A stretch of DNA of 13,965 nucleotides from Pseudomonadota bacterium (GCA_947454665.1 CANGMU010000038.1:1-13965); one strand, 5' to 3'; positions 1 to 7,004 are shown, counted from the first letter of the stretch. Made by a program: numbers and translations. The notes: generated from the sequence alone by a model not told the origin.

Positions 1-296
1 ACCTGTGCGGTGCTTGGCGTGCCCGCCAGTTGGCCGTTCGAGATGCTGAAGGCAGCCCAGACGGGCTTGTTCCTGATAGAGAAGCTTCGTGTCGTCCTGC
101 CGCCGCTCGCCGTTGGCGTGAAGCTGTAGGCCGTGCCCGCGACGTCGGTCGTGGCAGGCGTACCCGAGATCTTCACGGAGCTGTAGTAACTGCGGGTGCC
201 TGCCGTCGCCGGCTGGATCGCCACGCAGCTGAAAGCCAGCGTTGCCAGGAACGTCGTGAGGCCGAGGCCGTTCTTGATGGTGCCGAGTCCGCTCAT
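1..296 (-). CDS. Secreted putative-Ig (He_PIG-like) domain protein, 5' part only
   Basis: This gene reads leftward and is cut by the window edge after about 98 codons. The ATG at 294–296 has a good ribosome binding site, GAGGAG at 303–308, six bases away. Residues 1–32 look like a Sec signal peptide: Lys8, a hydrophobic stretch at about 11–28, and a likely signal peptidase I site after PATA (residue 32). From about residue 43 the chain follows the putative-Ig/cadherin-like repeat pattern: ISGTPATT, then AYSFTPTASG, FSIRNKPVWAAF and NGQLAGTP. Such repeats occur in large extracellular or surface proteins of environmental Proteobacteria, so an exported adhesin or matrix protein is a reasonable inference. 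More repeats probably lie beyond the edge. Cys24 is not in a good lipobox (AFSC), so a lipoprotein is less likely. A c-di-GMP riboswitch precedes the gene, which fits a surface or biofilm role. Confidence 0.85.
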   Translation of the reverse strand, partial: MSGLGTIKNGLGLTTFLATLAFSCVAIQPATAGTRSYYSSVKISGTPATTDVAGTAYSFTPTASGGRTTRSFSIRNKPVWAAFSISNGQLAGTPSTAQ

Positions 297-393
297 GTCC
301 TGCTCCTCGCTGTTGAGTTGCAAGGCAACCGGCGGGAGGGACCCAGGGAAACAGGCACGGGTTGACGATCGCGCGCCCGTTACAGTGTCTGGC

Positions 394-488
394 GCTCTAC
401 CGGCAACCCCGCTGTCGTAGGCCCTGGTAGGAGCCCTTAGACCGGAAGCTTTGCGTCCCCGCCTTTCGACGGGTTTGCCCTTGTTGTC
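394..488 (-). ncRNA. c-di-GMP-I riboswitch (GEMM-I) in the leader of the secreted Ig-domain gene
   Basis: Read on the minus strand, this stretch follows the GEMM-I aptamer block by block. GGGCAAACCC is at 471–480. Hairpin P2 has arms 468–473 and 458–463, closed by a GAAA tetraloop at 464–467. The invariant GGACGCAAAGC is at 448–458, CCGGTCTAA at 437–445, and CTACGACAGCGGGGTTGCCG at 401–420. By alignment to the Vibrio cholerae Vc2 aptamer, the ligand-contacting residues G20, A47 and C92 correspond to minus-strand G at 478, A at 451 and C at 402, and all are present. The aptamer ends about 100 bases before the ATG at 296. No clear terminator with a U-run lies between, so control could act on translation or through a less obvious structure. 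A pyrimidine-rich stretch at about 333–346 (minus CCCTCCC) might pair with the GAGGAG ribosome binding site. The outer boundaries are approximate. Confidence 0.92.
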
Positions 489-505
489 GGGTCGAATATC
501 GACCC
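489..505. promoter_or_regulatory. Perfect inverted repeat just upstream of the riboswitch; operator or promoter candidate
   Basis: GGGTCGA (489–495) and TCGACCC (499–505) form a perfect 7-bp inverted repeat around a 3-base centre. It sits immediately 5' of the riboswitch on the minus strand. Its middle reads GATATT on that strand (495–500), a possible -10 element; a TTGGCC lies upstream at 520–525 but with a long 19-bp spacer. It could be an operator overlapping the start of transcription of the riboswitch RNA. No regulator can be assigned from the sequence. Confidence 0.4.
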
Positions 506-547
506 AAGAATCAAGCCTGGGCCAATGAAGCGATTCGTGTAATCGGA

Positions 548-567
548 GAATTCCTGTCGGGAAATTC
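548..567. terminator. Weak imperfect inverted repeat after glrR; possible terminator
   Basis: GAATTCC (548–554) can pair with GGGAAATTC (559–567) with one bulged base. The repeat lies about 20 bases past the glrR stop codon. There is no T-run after it on the minus strand, so it is not a standard intrinsic terminator. It is the only stem-loop candidate seen between glrR and the riboswitch, and transcripts from the upstream operon might also read through. Confidence 0.2.
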
Positions 568-583
568 CTGATCGCTGGTGCGG

Positions 584-1933
584 TCAGTGCCGCTGCTTGA
601 AGTCTTCCGGCACGAGCGCGTGACGGGAAAGCAGCTTGTAGAAATCAGTCCGGTTCCGTTTGGCGAGTCGTGCCGCCTGGCTCACGTTGCCACCGGTGAC
701 CTGCAACAGTTGCGTGAGATAGCCGCGTGCAAAATCATCCCTGGCCTCGTCGAAGGTCGGCATGAGCGTGGCCGAACCGCCCAGCGTCTGTCGCAACAGT
801 TCAATCGGAACCACTGGCGTCTGGGCCAGCGCGATGGTCTGTCGCACGACGCCCTGGAGTTGCCTGATGTTGCCGGGCCACTCGGCCGCTGCCAGCAATT
901 CCAGTCCTTCGGGGGAGAGCGTGCGGCGGATGCCTGTTTCATCGGCGATCCTGGACAGCACGTCCGCGACGAGCAGGGGGATATCCTCGCGACGGCGGGA
1001 GAGCGGCGGCAGTTCGATCTGCGTGGCGGCCAACAGGTAGAACAGTTCGCCCCGGAACTGGCCGGCATCGACCCGCTGTCGCACATCCGCCTGCGAAGCC
1101 GAGATGATGCGGACGTCCACCGGGATGGCTTCAACGGATCCGAGCGGGCGCACGGCGCGCTCCTGCAAGGTCCTCAGCAACTTGAGTTGCAGACGAGCCG
1201 GCAATTCGTCGATGTCGTCCAGCAGCACGGTGCCGCCGTTGGCCATCCGGAACAAACCGTCGTGCGACATCGTTGCGCCCGGCAATGCGCCGGCCAGATG
1301 GCCGAAGAGTTCACTGTCCAGTTCATCGTCGGAAGCCGTGCCACAACTGATCGACAGGAACGGTTGCAGTTGGCGCGGCCCGGCAAGGTGGACGGCCCTG
1401 GCCAGCAACTCCTTGCCCGTGCCTTCCTCGCCGATCAAAAGCAGGCCCTGGTCCGAGGCAGCAGTCCGGTGCGCCTGGGCGAGCTTTTCTTCCAGCAAGG
1501 GACTGCGCGTCACGAACCCCGCGCGCCATTCGGCGCCGTCGTCCTGGAAGCCTGACACCTTCAGCGCGCGCTGGATCTGCTCGAGCAGTTCCTGCTTGTC
1601 GACCGGCTTGGTGAGGAATCCGAAGGCACCCATCTGTGTCGCCTGCACGGCGTCGGGGATCGTGCCATGGGCGGTGAGCAGGATGACCTTGAGGCCCGGC
1701 CACCGACGTTGCAGGTCCTTGAGCAGCGCGATGCCGTCCATCGGTTCCATGCGCAGGTCGCTGATCACCAGGTCCGGGCGGAATCGCGTCGCAGCGGCCA
1801 ATGCCTGCGCGCCGCCGGAAGCCGGTTCCACATCGTGGCCTTCGGCACGCAAGCGGATGGTCAGCAGCCGGAGCAGGCCCGGGTCGTCATCGACGACCAG
1901 GATCTTCGCGCGTCGCGTGGTGGCGGATTTCAT
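584..1933 (-). CDS. glrR: GlrR/QseF-type NtrC-family response regulator with a degenerate sigma54-contact loop
   Basis: The 449-residue protein resembles E. coli GlrR (QseF) along its whole length. The receiver (about 9–122) has acidic Asp15–17, phosphoacceptor Asp59 (VISDLRM), Thr87 and Lys109. The AAA+ domain (about 138–365) has Walker A GEEGTGKE at 168–175. A C-terminal Fis-type helix-turn-helix (about 400–440) contains GGNVSQAARLAKRNRTDFYK. Several activation residues deviate. The GAFTGA loop reads GALPGA (215–220). Walker B ends Asp239–Asp240 rather than Asp–Glu. Arg294 of the arginine-finger pair is kept, but the position matching PspF Arg168 is Leu300. It may therefore be a poor sigma54 activator or work by another mechanism (inference). 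Its ATG overlaps the stop of the qseG-like gene (ATGA), and it is last in galE–glrK–qseG–glrR. Confidence 0.93.
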   Translation of the reverse strand: MKSATTRRAKILVVDDDPGLLRLLTIRLRAEGHDVEPASGGAQALAAATRFRPDLVISDLRMEPMDGIALLKDLQRRWPGLKVILLTAHGTIPDAVQATQMGAFGFLTKPVDKQELLEQIQRALKVSGFQDDGAEWRAGFVTRSPLLEEKLAQAHRTAASDQGLLLIGEEGTGKELLARAVHLAGPRQLQPFLSISCGTASDDELDSELFGHLAGALPGATMSHDGLFRMANGGTVLLDDIDELPARLQLKLLRTLQERAVRPLGSVEAIPVDVRIISASQADVRQRVDAGQFRGELFYLLAATQIELPPLSRRREDIPLLVADVLSRIADETGIRRTLSPEGLELLAAAEWPGNIRQLQGVVRQTIALAQTPVVPIELLRQTLGGSATLMPTFDEARDDFARGYLTQLLQVTGGNVSQAARLAKRNRTDFYKLLSRHALVPEDFKQRH

Positions 1934-2586
1934 GGTCGACGGTTCTCCGGATTCGATCTGCCCAGCGCGGCGGCTTTCTCGAGTGCTGCCACGGCCCGCA
2001 ATTTCGCCTGTGCCTCGGCCAGCGCCTTGCGCAGGCGGACGGTTTCTTCAAGTTCGGCCTGCAATCTGCGGTTGGCGCTTGCTCTGGAACTTGCGGTCGC
2101 GTCACGCAGGGCACGCACCTCGTCCGCCAGTCGGCGGTTGTCCTGTTCGAGCTTGAGGCGCAGTTCGATTTCCGCGCTGGCGGCTTCGGCCAGAGCCCGT
2201 TCGAGCGGATCGAGGCCGCCGGGCGCCGACAAGGCCAGCTGGAGCAGGGCGCGTGCTTCCGTACTGTCCTGGCCGGCATGTCCTGGCCGGCCGAGCACCA
2301 TCGCATAGTCCAGTGCTGTCGCGGGCGAGGGGGCCCCGTGGAAGAGCGCTCTACGCTCGGCCAGGAGCGCGGCCCGGTCGTCGGCATCGTCGCGGGCCAA
2401 GCGCGACAGGTCTGTCAGGCGCTGCATCAGAACTGCGTTCACGGTGCGATGCGCCGCACGATCGTCGCGCCTGCGCAGGTCTGCGCCGAGGTCCGAACAG
2501 GCGGACACGCAGAGCGTGAGTGCCATGGCGCAGGACGCCAACGTGGCGCGCCTGCGACGTGAGACTTGATCAGTGCTGCGTTTCAT
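1930..2586 (-). CDS. qseG: QseG-like outer-membrane lipoprotein with a C-terminal coiled coil
   Basis: From the ATG at 2584–2586 the product is 218 residues. It begins with basic residues (MKRSTDQVSRRRR) and a short hydrophobic segment ending in the lipobox VSAC, so Cys30 should be lipidated and Ser31 allows outer-membrane sorting. Residues about 128–205 are rich in Glu, Arg, Ala and Leu with heptad-like spacing, as expected for a coiled coil. Sequence likeness to enterobacterial QseG is low, so the name rests mainly on architecture and on position between the GlrK-type kinase and GlrR; QseG proteins sit at this place and work with the kinase QseE. The start overlaps the kinase 3' end by 17 bases and the stop overlaps glrR by 4, which implies coupled translation. 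An in-frame ATG at 2620–2622 would add 12 residues ahead of the basic N-region and is less likely. Confidence 0.75.
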   Translation of the reverse strand: MKRSTDQVSRRRRATLASCAMALTLCVSACSDLGADLRRRDDRAAHRTVNAVLMQRLTDLSRLARDDADDRAALLAERRALFHGAPSPATALDYAMVLGRPGHAGQDSTEARALLQLALSAPGGLDPLERALAEAASAEIELRLKLEQDNRRLADEVRALRDATASSRASANRRLQAELEETVRLRKALAEAQAKLRAVAALEKAAALGRSNPENRRP

Positions 2587-4009
2587 CGTGGCACAGCGGC
2601 AACCGGATCCTGAAGTGTGCACCCGGGGATTCTCCGTCGACGATCTCGATGCTTCCCCCGTGCGCGGTCACGAATTCAAGCACGACGGAAAGACCGATGC
2701 CTGTGCCGCGGACATGCCCTTGCGGCGCGCTGCCCGTGTAGAAGGCATCAAAGACATGGCCGCGTTCTTCCGGCGTAATGCCCGGCCCGGAGTCGCTGAT
2801 GTCGAGGATGAGCTTGCCCTGTTCGGCGCGTGCTGCGATCCGGATCAAGCCGTTGGCAGGTGAATACTTCACTGCATTCGAGAGCAGGTTTTCCAGGATC
2901 AGTCGCAGCTTGTCCCGGTCGCCACTGATTTCGACGTCTTCGAGCTGGATGTCGAGGCTGACCCTGCGACCCAGCAAGGAGAGCTGCTGGGTCTTGATTA
3001 CTTGCAGGACCAGTTGGCGAATGCGGAAGTTCGACAGTTCCAGACCCGACTGGCTGCTTTGCCAGGCGCTGTAACTGAGCAGGTTCTCGATGAGACGCTG
3101 CAGGCTCAGGCTGTTCTCGCGGAGGATGCCCGTGACTTCATGCTGTTCGAGTGTCAGTCTGCCGACCGTCCCATCCATGAGCAGTTCCGTGCCTTCGCGA
3201 ATGTTCGCCAGTGGCGTCTTCAGTTCGTGCGACATGTGGCGCAGGAAGCGGTTGCGTTCTTCCGAGACGTCGATCAGTCGGCGCCTGAGCCACTCGAGCT
3301 GATGTCCGAGGCGGGCGAGATCGACCGGGCCGTCGATGTGGATGGGTTCGAGGACAGTGCCGCGTCCGAGTTCATCGATTGCCCGGTCGATGCTGCGCAA
3401 CGGCCGCCCCAGGCCAATCGAAAACGCGACGATCGCGATAGCGGTCAGCGGCAGCAGCAGGGCCAGTTCCCAGAAGAGCCATTGTTGCGCCCGGCGCGTT
3501 CCGGCACGCAGCGCCACGAGTTCGCTGTCGATCTGCCCGTTCGCGTGTCGAGCCAGATCCACCGCGAGGATTTCCAGACGACCGAAATCAGCAAGGACGA
3601 GGGCCAGTCCCCCGGTTTCCGGGCTGGCCAGCAGTCGTTCGGCGACGCTGGCCCTCAACGTGGAGAATCTCCAGGCGGTCGCCTGCGCGGCCGGCGTCCG
3701 CAGTTGCGATTGCAGGTCCTGCTCCAGTTGCTGGACGCGTGCGTCGTCGGTGCGATAGGCATCCAGAAGTTTGGGGTCGACCAGCACCTGGTAATAGCGG
3801 GCCCGGCGCCCGAGTGCCGTCGACTGGACGTAGAGTTCCTGCGCGAGGCGCGTTGCGCGGACCCCCTCGACCACCAGCCTGCCGCTCGATTCGGAAAGTT
3901 GCCGCAACTGCAGTACGGCAGTGACCAGGCCGGCGAGGATCGGGGCGGCGATGATGGCCAGCCCCAGCAGCAGCCGTCCGCGCAGCGAGCGGGGCCAGGG
4001 CAGTCGCAT
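2570..4009 (-). CDS. glrK: GlrK/QseE-type sensor histidine kinase
   Basis: This 479-residue inner-membrane kinase is the likely partner of the GlrR two genes downstream. It has a first transmembrane helix at about 11–34, a periplasmic sensor region of about 35–175, a second helix at about 178–200 and a linker/HAMP-like region to about 252. The dimerisation helix carries FLRHMSHELKTPLANI with phosphoacceptor His261. The ATP-binding domain follows with the N box LENLLSNAVKYSP (Asn378), the G1 box DSGPG (406–410) and the G2 box GTGIGL (435–440). The H-box and overall order agree with GlrK (QseE) of enterobacteria, which responds to envelope conditions. Its ATG lies two bases after the galE stop, so it appears to be translated from the galE transcript; no separate promoter was seen. 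It overlaps the qseG-like gene at its 3' end. Confidence 0.92.
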   Translation of the reverse strand: MRLPWPRSLRGRLLLGLAIIAAPILAGLVTAVLQLRQLSESSGRLVVEGVRATRLAQELYVQSTALGRRARYYQVLVDPKLLDAYRTDDARVQQLEQDLQSQLRTPAAQATAWRFSTLRASVAERLLASPETGGLALVLADFGRLEILAVDLARHANGQIDSELVALRAGTRRAQQWLFWELALLLPLTAIAIVAFSIGLGRPLRSIDRAIDELGRGTVLEPIHIDGPVDLARLGHQLEWLRRRLIDVSEERNRFLRHMSHELKTPLANIREGTELLMDGTVGRLTLEQHEVTGILRENSLSLQRLIENLLSYSAWQSSQSGLELSNFRIRQLVLQVIKTQQLSLLGRRVSLDIQLEDVEISGDRDKLRLILENLLSNAVKYSPANGLIRIAARAEQGKLILDISDSGPGITPEERGHVFDAFYTGSAPQGHVRGTGIGLSVVLEFVTAHGGSIEIVDGESPGAHFRIRLPLCHDETQH

Positions 4010-4011
4010 GG

Positions 4012-5001
4012 CTACCAGGGGTCGCGGGCGAGCTTTTCTTCCCAGCGCAGCGCGTGCGTGACGATCTGGTCGAGGTCATCCAGCCGCGGTGTCCAGCCCA
4101 GCACGCGGCGGATCTTCGAGGCGTCGGCAATCAGTTGTGGCGGATCGCCGGCGCGGCGCGGCTCCTCGCGGATCACCAGTGGACGGCCGCTCACGCGTTC
4201 CACCGCCCGCAGCACGTCGCGGACGCTGAAGCCATGGCCATAACCGCAGTTCATCACTTCCGAGGCACCTCCCGCCTGCAGGTAGTCCACGGCATCCAGG
4301 TGCGCCCGCGCCAGGTCGTCCACGTGGATGTAGTCGCGCAGCCCCGTGCCGTCCGGCGTGTCGTAATCGGTGCCGTAGATCGACACATGCGGGCGCTTGC
4401 CGATGCTGGCTTCGCAGGCGACTTTCGTCAGCAGCGTGGCCTTGCGCGTCGACTGGCCGATGCGACCCTGCGGGTCGGAGCCGGCCACGTTGAAATAGCG
4501 CAGGGCCACATAGCGCAGCGAGGTCGCGGCCGCCACGTCGCGCAGCATCCATTCGGACATCAGCTTCGACGTGCCGTAGGGATTGATCGGTGCCAGCCGG
4601 GAATCCTCTGCGGCGATGCCGCTTTCCGGCATGCCGTAGACGGCGGCCGTCGACGAGAAGACGAAATGCTTCACGCCGCCGCGTACGCAGCTTTCAAGCA
4701 GGTTGCGCGTCTGGCAGGTGTTGTTGCCGTAGTACTTGAGCGGGTCGCTGACCGATTCCGGCACGATGGTGTGCGCGGCGAAATGGACCACGGTGTCGAT
4801 GCCGTGCTCGACGAGGATGCGTTCGACCAGCGGACCGTCGCCGACGTTGCCTTCGATGAAGGTCGCATCGCCGATGGCTTGCCGGAACCCCGTGTAGAGG
4901 TTGTCCAGGATCACGACCTTGTCGCCGCGTGAACGCAGTTGCAGGGCCGTATGGCTGCCGATGTATCCGGCTCCGCCGGTGACGAGGATCGTCTTGCTCA
5001 T
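4012..5001 (-). CDS. galE: UDP-glucose 4-epimerase
   Basis: The 329-residue cytoplasmic enzyme interconverts UDP-glucose and UDP-galactose (possibly also the N-acetyl forms), supplying precursors for polysaccharides and lipopolysaccharide. It is an extended short-chain dehydrogenase: the NAD-binding motif GGAGYIG is at 9–15, ILDN at 31–34, VVHFAA at 71–76, the catalytic Ser/Thr at SST (116–118), and Tyr142-xxx-Lys146 in PYGTSK. GalE-type landmarks RYFNVAGSD and LRDYIHVDDLA are also present. The length is slightly below the usual 335–340 residues. The ATG at 4999–5001 has AGGTGG nine bases upstream. It opens the run galE–glrK–qseG–glrR with only two bases before glrK, an uncommon arrangement that may tie sugar-nucleotide supply to envelope signalling (inference). 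Confidence 0.95.
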   Translation of the reverse strand: MSKTILVTGGAGYIGSHTALQLRSRGDKVVILDNLYTGFRQAIGDATFIEGNVGDGPLVERILVEHGIDTVVHFAAHTIVPESVSDPLKYYGNNTCQTRNLLESCVRGGVKHFVFSSTAAVYGMPESGIAAEDSRLAPINPYGTSKLMSEWMLRDVAAATSLRYVALRYFNVAGSDPQGRIGQSTRKATLLTKVACEASIGKRPHVSIYGTDYDTPDGTGLRDYIHVDDLARAHLDAVDYLQAGGASEVMNCGYGHGFSVRDVLRAVERVSGRPLVIREEPRRAGDPPQLIADASKIRRVLGWTPRLDDLDQIVTHALRWEEKLARDPW

Positions 5002-5069
5002 GCCCGTGTTCCACCTGATCCATGGGGATAATATCTACCCATGATAACGGCAAGCGTCGACCGGGCATC
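5002..5069. promoter_or_regulatory. Divergent galE / srkA promoter region
   Basis: This short spacer between divergent genes contains the only AT-rich stretch nearby, GGGATAATATCTACCC at 5024–5039, followed by ATGATAACGG. On the plus strand GATAAT (5026–5031) can serve as a -10 for srkA; on the minus strand TATTAT or TAGATA can serve galE. Neither strand has a convincing -35 (a minus-strand TTGCCG lies at about 5047–5052 with poor spacing). If the plus-strand -10 is used, transcription begins near 5038, which argues against the upstream ATG at 5022 as the srkA start. Confidence 0.45.
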
Positions 5070-6074
5070 GTGAACCATCCGGCAGTCCACCCCTTCGATC
5101 GGCTCGATCCGGTCCTCGTCCTGGATGCCGTCGACGCGGCGGGGTTCCGCACCGACGGCCGCCTGTTCGCGCTCAACAGCTACGAAAACCGGGTGTACCG
5201 CGCCGGCGTGGAAGCGGACACGGCCGATACTGCCGCCGACGAGATCGTGCCGGACCAGTGCGTCGTGAAGTTCTATCGCCCGGACCGCTGGACCGATGCG
5301 CAGATCCGGGAGGAGCACGCCTTTGCACTGGAACTGGCCGCGGCCGATCTGCCGGTCGCCGCACCCTTGCGCCGCGATGGCGAAACGCTCTTCCACCGGC
5401 AGGGATTCCGCTTCGCGGTGTTCGAATGCAGGCGGGGCGGTTCGCCCGAACTCGATGCACCCGGTGCACGCGAACTGCTCGGTCGCACGCTGGGTCGCCT
5501 GCATGCCATCGGCGCGCGCCAGCCGTTCAGGCATCGCGAGCGGCTCGTGCAGGCGGACTGCGGGGAGCGGGCACGCAGTGCCGTCCTGTGCGCGGGCGTG
5601 CTGCCGACGGCGCTGGAGTCACGCTTTTGCGAGGTGACCGGGGACGTGGTCGAAGCCGTGCGCGATGCCTTTGATCGCGTGGGGCCGACGCGCAGCCTGC
5701 GGCTGCACGGCGATTGCCATCTCGGGAATCTGCTGTGGAACGCCCGCGGTCCGGTATTCGTCGATCTGGATGATTGCCTGCAGGGGCCTGCCGTGCAGGA
5801 TCTGTGGATGCTCTGCGATGGTGACTGGGCGGGTCTGCTGGAGGGTTACCGGCAGTTCGCGAACTTTGATGACTCGGAACTGCTGCTCGTCGAGGCCCTG
5901 CGTGCCATGCGCATGCTCCACCACAGCGCCTGGCTCGCCGCACGCTGGGACGACCCGGCGTTTCCGCCCGCGTTTCCGGGATTCGGAACGCCCCGGTATT
6001 GGGAGGATCTGCTCAACGATCTCGTGACGCAGTGCGAAGCCGTCCGGGATCCCGCCTGCCGGCCTGCATGGTAG
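5070..6074 (+). CDS. srkA: SrkA (YihE/RdoA)-type stress response Ser/Thr kinase
   Basis: The product is a 334-residue cytoplasmic kinase of the choline/aminoglycoside kinase fold, closely patterned on E. coli SrkA, which helps cells survive envelope and oxidative stress. Shared landmarks are LNSYENRVY near the N-terminus, CVVKFYRPDRW with the ATP-binding Lys67, REEHAFALEL, the catalytic loop LRLHGDCHLGN (Asp215, Asn220), the Mg-binding FVDLDD (Asp232), GPAVQDLWML, and ALRAMRMLHHSAWLAARW near the end. I chose the GTG at 5070 because the protein family begins about here (HPxxDRLDP) and a probable -10 lies at about 5026. The in-frame ATG at 5022 would add 16 residues unlike the family and has no ribosome binding site. 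Neither start has a strong Shine–Dalgarno. It is divergent from galE, with a lipoprotein gene 34 bases downstream. Confidence 0.9.
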   Translation: MNHPAVHPFDRLDPVLVLDAVDAAGFRTDGRLFALNSYENRVYRAGVEADTADTAADEIVPDQCVVKFYRPDRWTDAQIREEHAFALELAAADLPVAAPLRRDGETLFHRQGFRFAVFECRRGGSPELDAPGARELLGRTLGRLHAIGARQPFRHRERLVQADCGERARSAVLCAGVLPTALESRFCEVTGDVVEAVRDAFDRVGPTRSLRLHGDCHLGNLLWNARGPVFVDLDDCLQGPAVQDLWMLCDGDWAGLLEGYRQFANFDDSELLLVEALRAMRMLHHSAWLAARWDDPAFPPAFPGFGTPRYWEDLLNDLVTQCEAVRDPACRPAW

Positions 6075-6108
6075 TGTTGAGCACATCAGATCGCGGCAGG
6101 TGGATGTG

Positions 6109-6609
6109 ATGTCCCGGTTGAATCCGAATAGATCAATGCTGCTGGCCGCAGGTCTTTGCCTGCTCGCTGCCTGCGGGCAGTCGCCCGACGAGGCAAAGAC
6201 GGGCGGGTCGGTCAGTGCCAGACCGGTGGCTGCACCCGCCTCGGACGGTGACTGGGTGATGGCCGTGCGCTCTTCCGGCGTCGAGCTGCCGGTCTTCCTG
6301 CGTTTCGAGTTGGCCCAGCGTCCCGGCGTGGGCACCGCCTTCCCGGTCCGATTGCGGCTCGAGTCGCCGGAGCCGGTCGAGGGGCTGTCCCTGCGTCTGG
6401 AACTGCCGGAGGGCCTTGCGGCCGTCGGGCCGCCACTCAGTCTGAAAAACCCGCGCCTCGCGGCGGGCGGGAAACTCGACCAGGCTCTGTCCCTGAAAGC
6501 GGGACGCGAGGGCATGTTCGAAGTCCGGATTAACCTCTCGCTTGCCGCGTCGCCCGGCAAGGAACAATCGGCCGTCTTCTCCATTCCCGTGATCGTTGGT
6601 GGACCATGA
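6109..6609 (+). CDS. Predicted lipoprotein of unknown function
   Basis: I do not recognise this family. From the ATG at 6109 the product is 166 residues. AGGTGG at 6098–6103 lies five bases before this ATG and decides it over the in-frame GTG at 6100. The N-terminus is a lipoprotein signal: NPNRSMLLAAGLCLLAAC, with the lipobox LAAC at 19–22 and Cys22 followed by Gly. The mature part starts with a low-complexity linker (to about residue 45), then a region rich in beta-strand-like alternation: ELPVFLRFEL, PVRLRLESPEPVEGLSLRLEL and MFEVRINLSL. It looks like one small Ig-like or beta-sandwich domain, possibly binding a partner at the membrane. Its TGA overlaps the ATG of the DUF6152 gene (ATGA), so the two are coupled. 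Export to the outer or inner membrane is inferred from the signal only. Confidence 0.8.
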   Translation: MSRLNPNRSMLLAAGLCLLAACGQSPDEAKTGGSVSARPVAAPASDGDWVMAVRSSGVELPVFLRFELAQRPGVGTAFPVRLRLESPEPVEGLSLRLELPEGLAAVGPPLSLKNPRLAAGGKLDQALSLKAGREGMFEVRINLSLAASPGKEQSAVFSIPVIVGGP

Positions 6610-7004
6610 ACACACTTCGCAGGCTTTCCTTCTCCCTCATGGCACTGGCCTTTGCCGGCGCCGTGTCCGCGCACCACTCCTTCGCCGTGTTCTTCGATGA
6701 CGCGAAATCGCTGGTCACCGTCCGCGGCACCGTGACCGGATTCGAGTTCAAGAACCCGCATGGCCTGATCCGCATCACGGCACGCGATGCGAGCGGGGCC
6801 GAAGTGCCCTGGAAGGCGGAGACGAATTCCCCTTCCATCCTGGAGCGCCGGGGCTGGACGCGCACCAGCCTCAAGGCCGGTGACGAGATCGCGGTCGAAG
6901 GCTGGCTGGCCCGCGACGGATCGCGCTACCTGCGCATGCGCAAGGTCACCCGTGCCGATGGCACGCCGATCGGAGTGCCCTTCGACCAGGCAGAGCAGAA
7001 GTGA
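6606..7004 (+). CDS. Exported DUF6152-family protein
   Basis: The 132-residue product has a Sec signal peptide (MNTLRRLSFSLMALAFAGAVSA, cleavage after residue 22). The mature start, HHSFAVFFDDAKSLVTVRG, is characteristic of DUF6152, followed by TVTGFEFKNPHGLIRI, WKAETNSPSILERRGWT, LKAGDEIAVEGW and GSRYLRMRKVT. Members are small periplasmic proteins with an OB-like beta pattern; no biochemical role is established that I know of. The paired His at 23–24 of the mature N-terminus could bind metal (speculation). The gene overlaps the lipoprotein before it and the next gene after it (GTGA) by four bases each, so the three are made together and probably act together outside the cytoplasm. Confidence 0.88.
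   Translation: MNTLRRLSFSLMALAFAGAVSAHHSFAVFFDDAKSLVTVRGTVTGFEFKNPHGLIRITARDASGAEVPWKAETNSPSILERRGWTRTSLKAGDEIAVEGWLARDGSRYLRMRKVTRADGTPIGVPFDQAEQK

Noticed and set aside
30..420. Short plus-strand open frames at the left edge
   Set aside because: They are antisense to the secreted Ig-domain gene and its riboswitch leader, and encode Arg/Ala-rich sequence without a family pattern.
511..526. Sigma54-like site on the minus strand (TTGGCCCAGGCTTGAT) upstream of the riboswitch
   Set aside because: Spacing between the -24 and -12 elements is one base short and the -12 GC is replaced by GA, so it does not meet the consensus.
578..1555. Long plus-strand open frame (325 codons) opposite glrR
   Set aside because: It is antisense to a well-supported gene, has no recognisable domain, and reflects high-GC codon use.
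3002..4243. Plus-strand open frame of 413 codons opposite glrK and galE
   Set aside because: It spans the junction of two clear genes on the other strand and its product is low-complexity Gln/Arg/Ala-rich with no family pattern.
5041..5073. Ten-codon plus-strand reading frame whose TGA overlaps the srkA GTG start
   Set aside because: It has no ribosome binding site, and such short frames arise easily by chance; a coupling role cannot be supported without conservation data.
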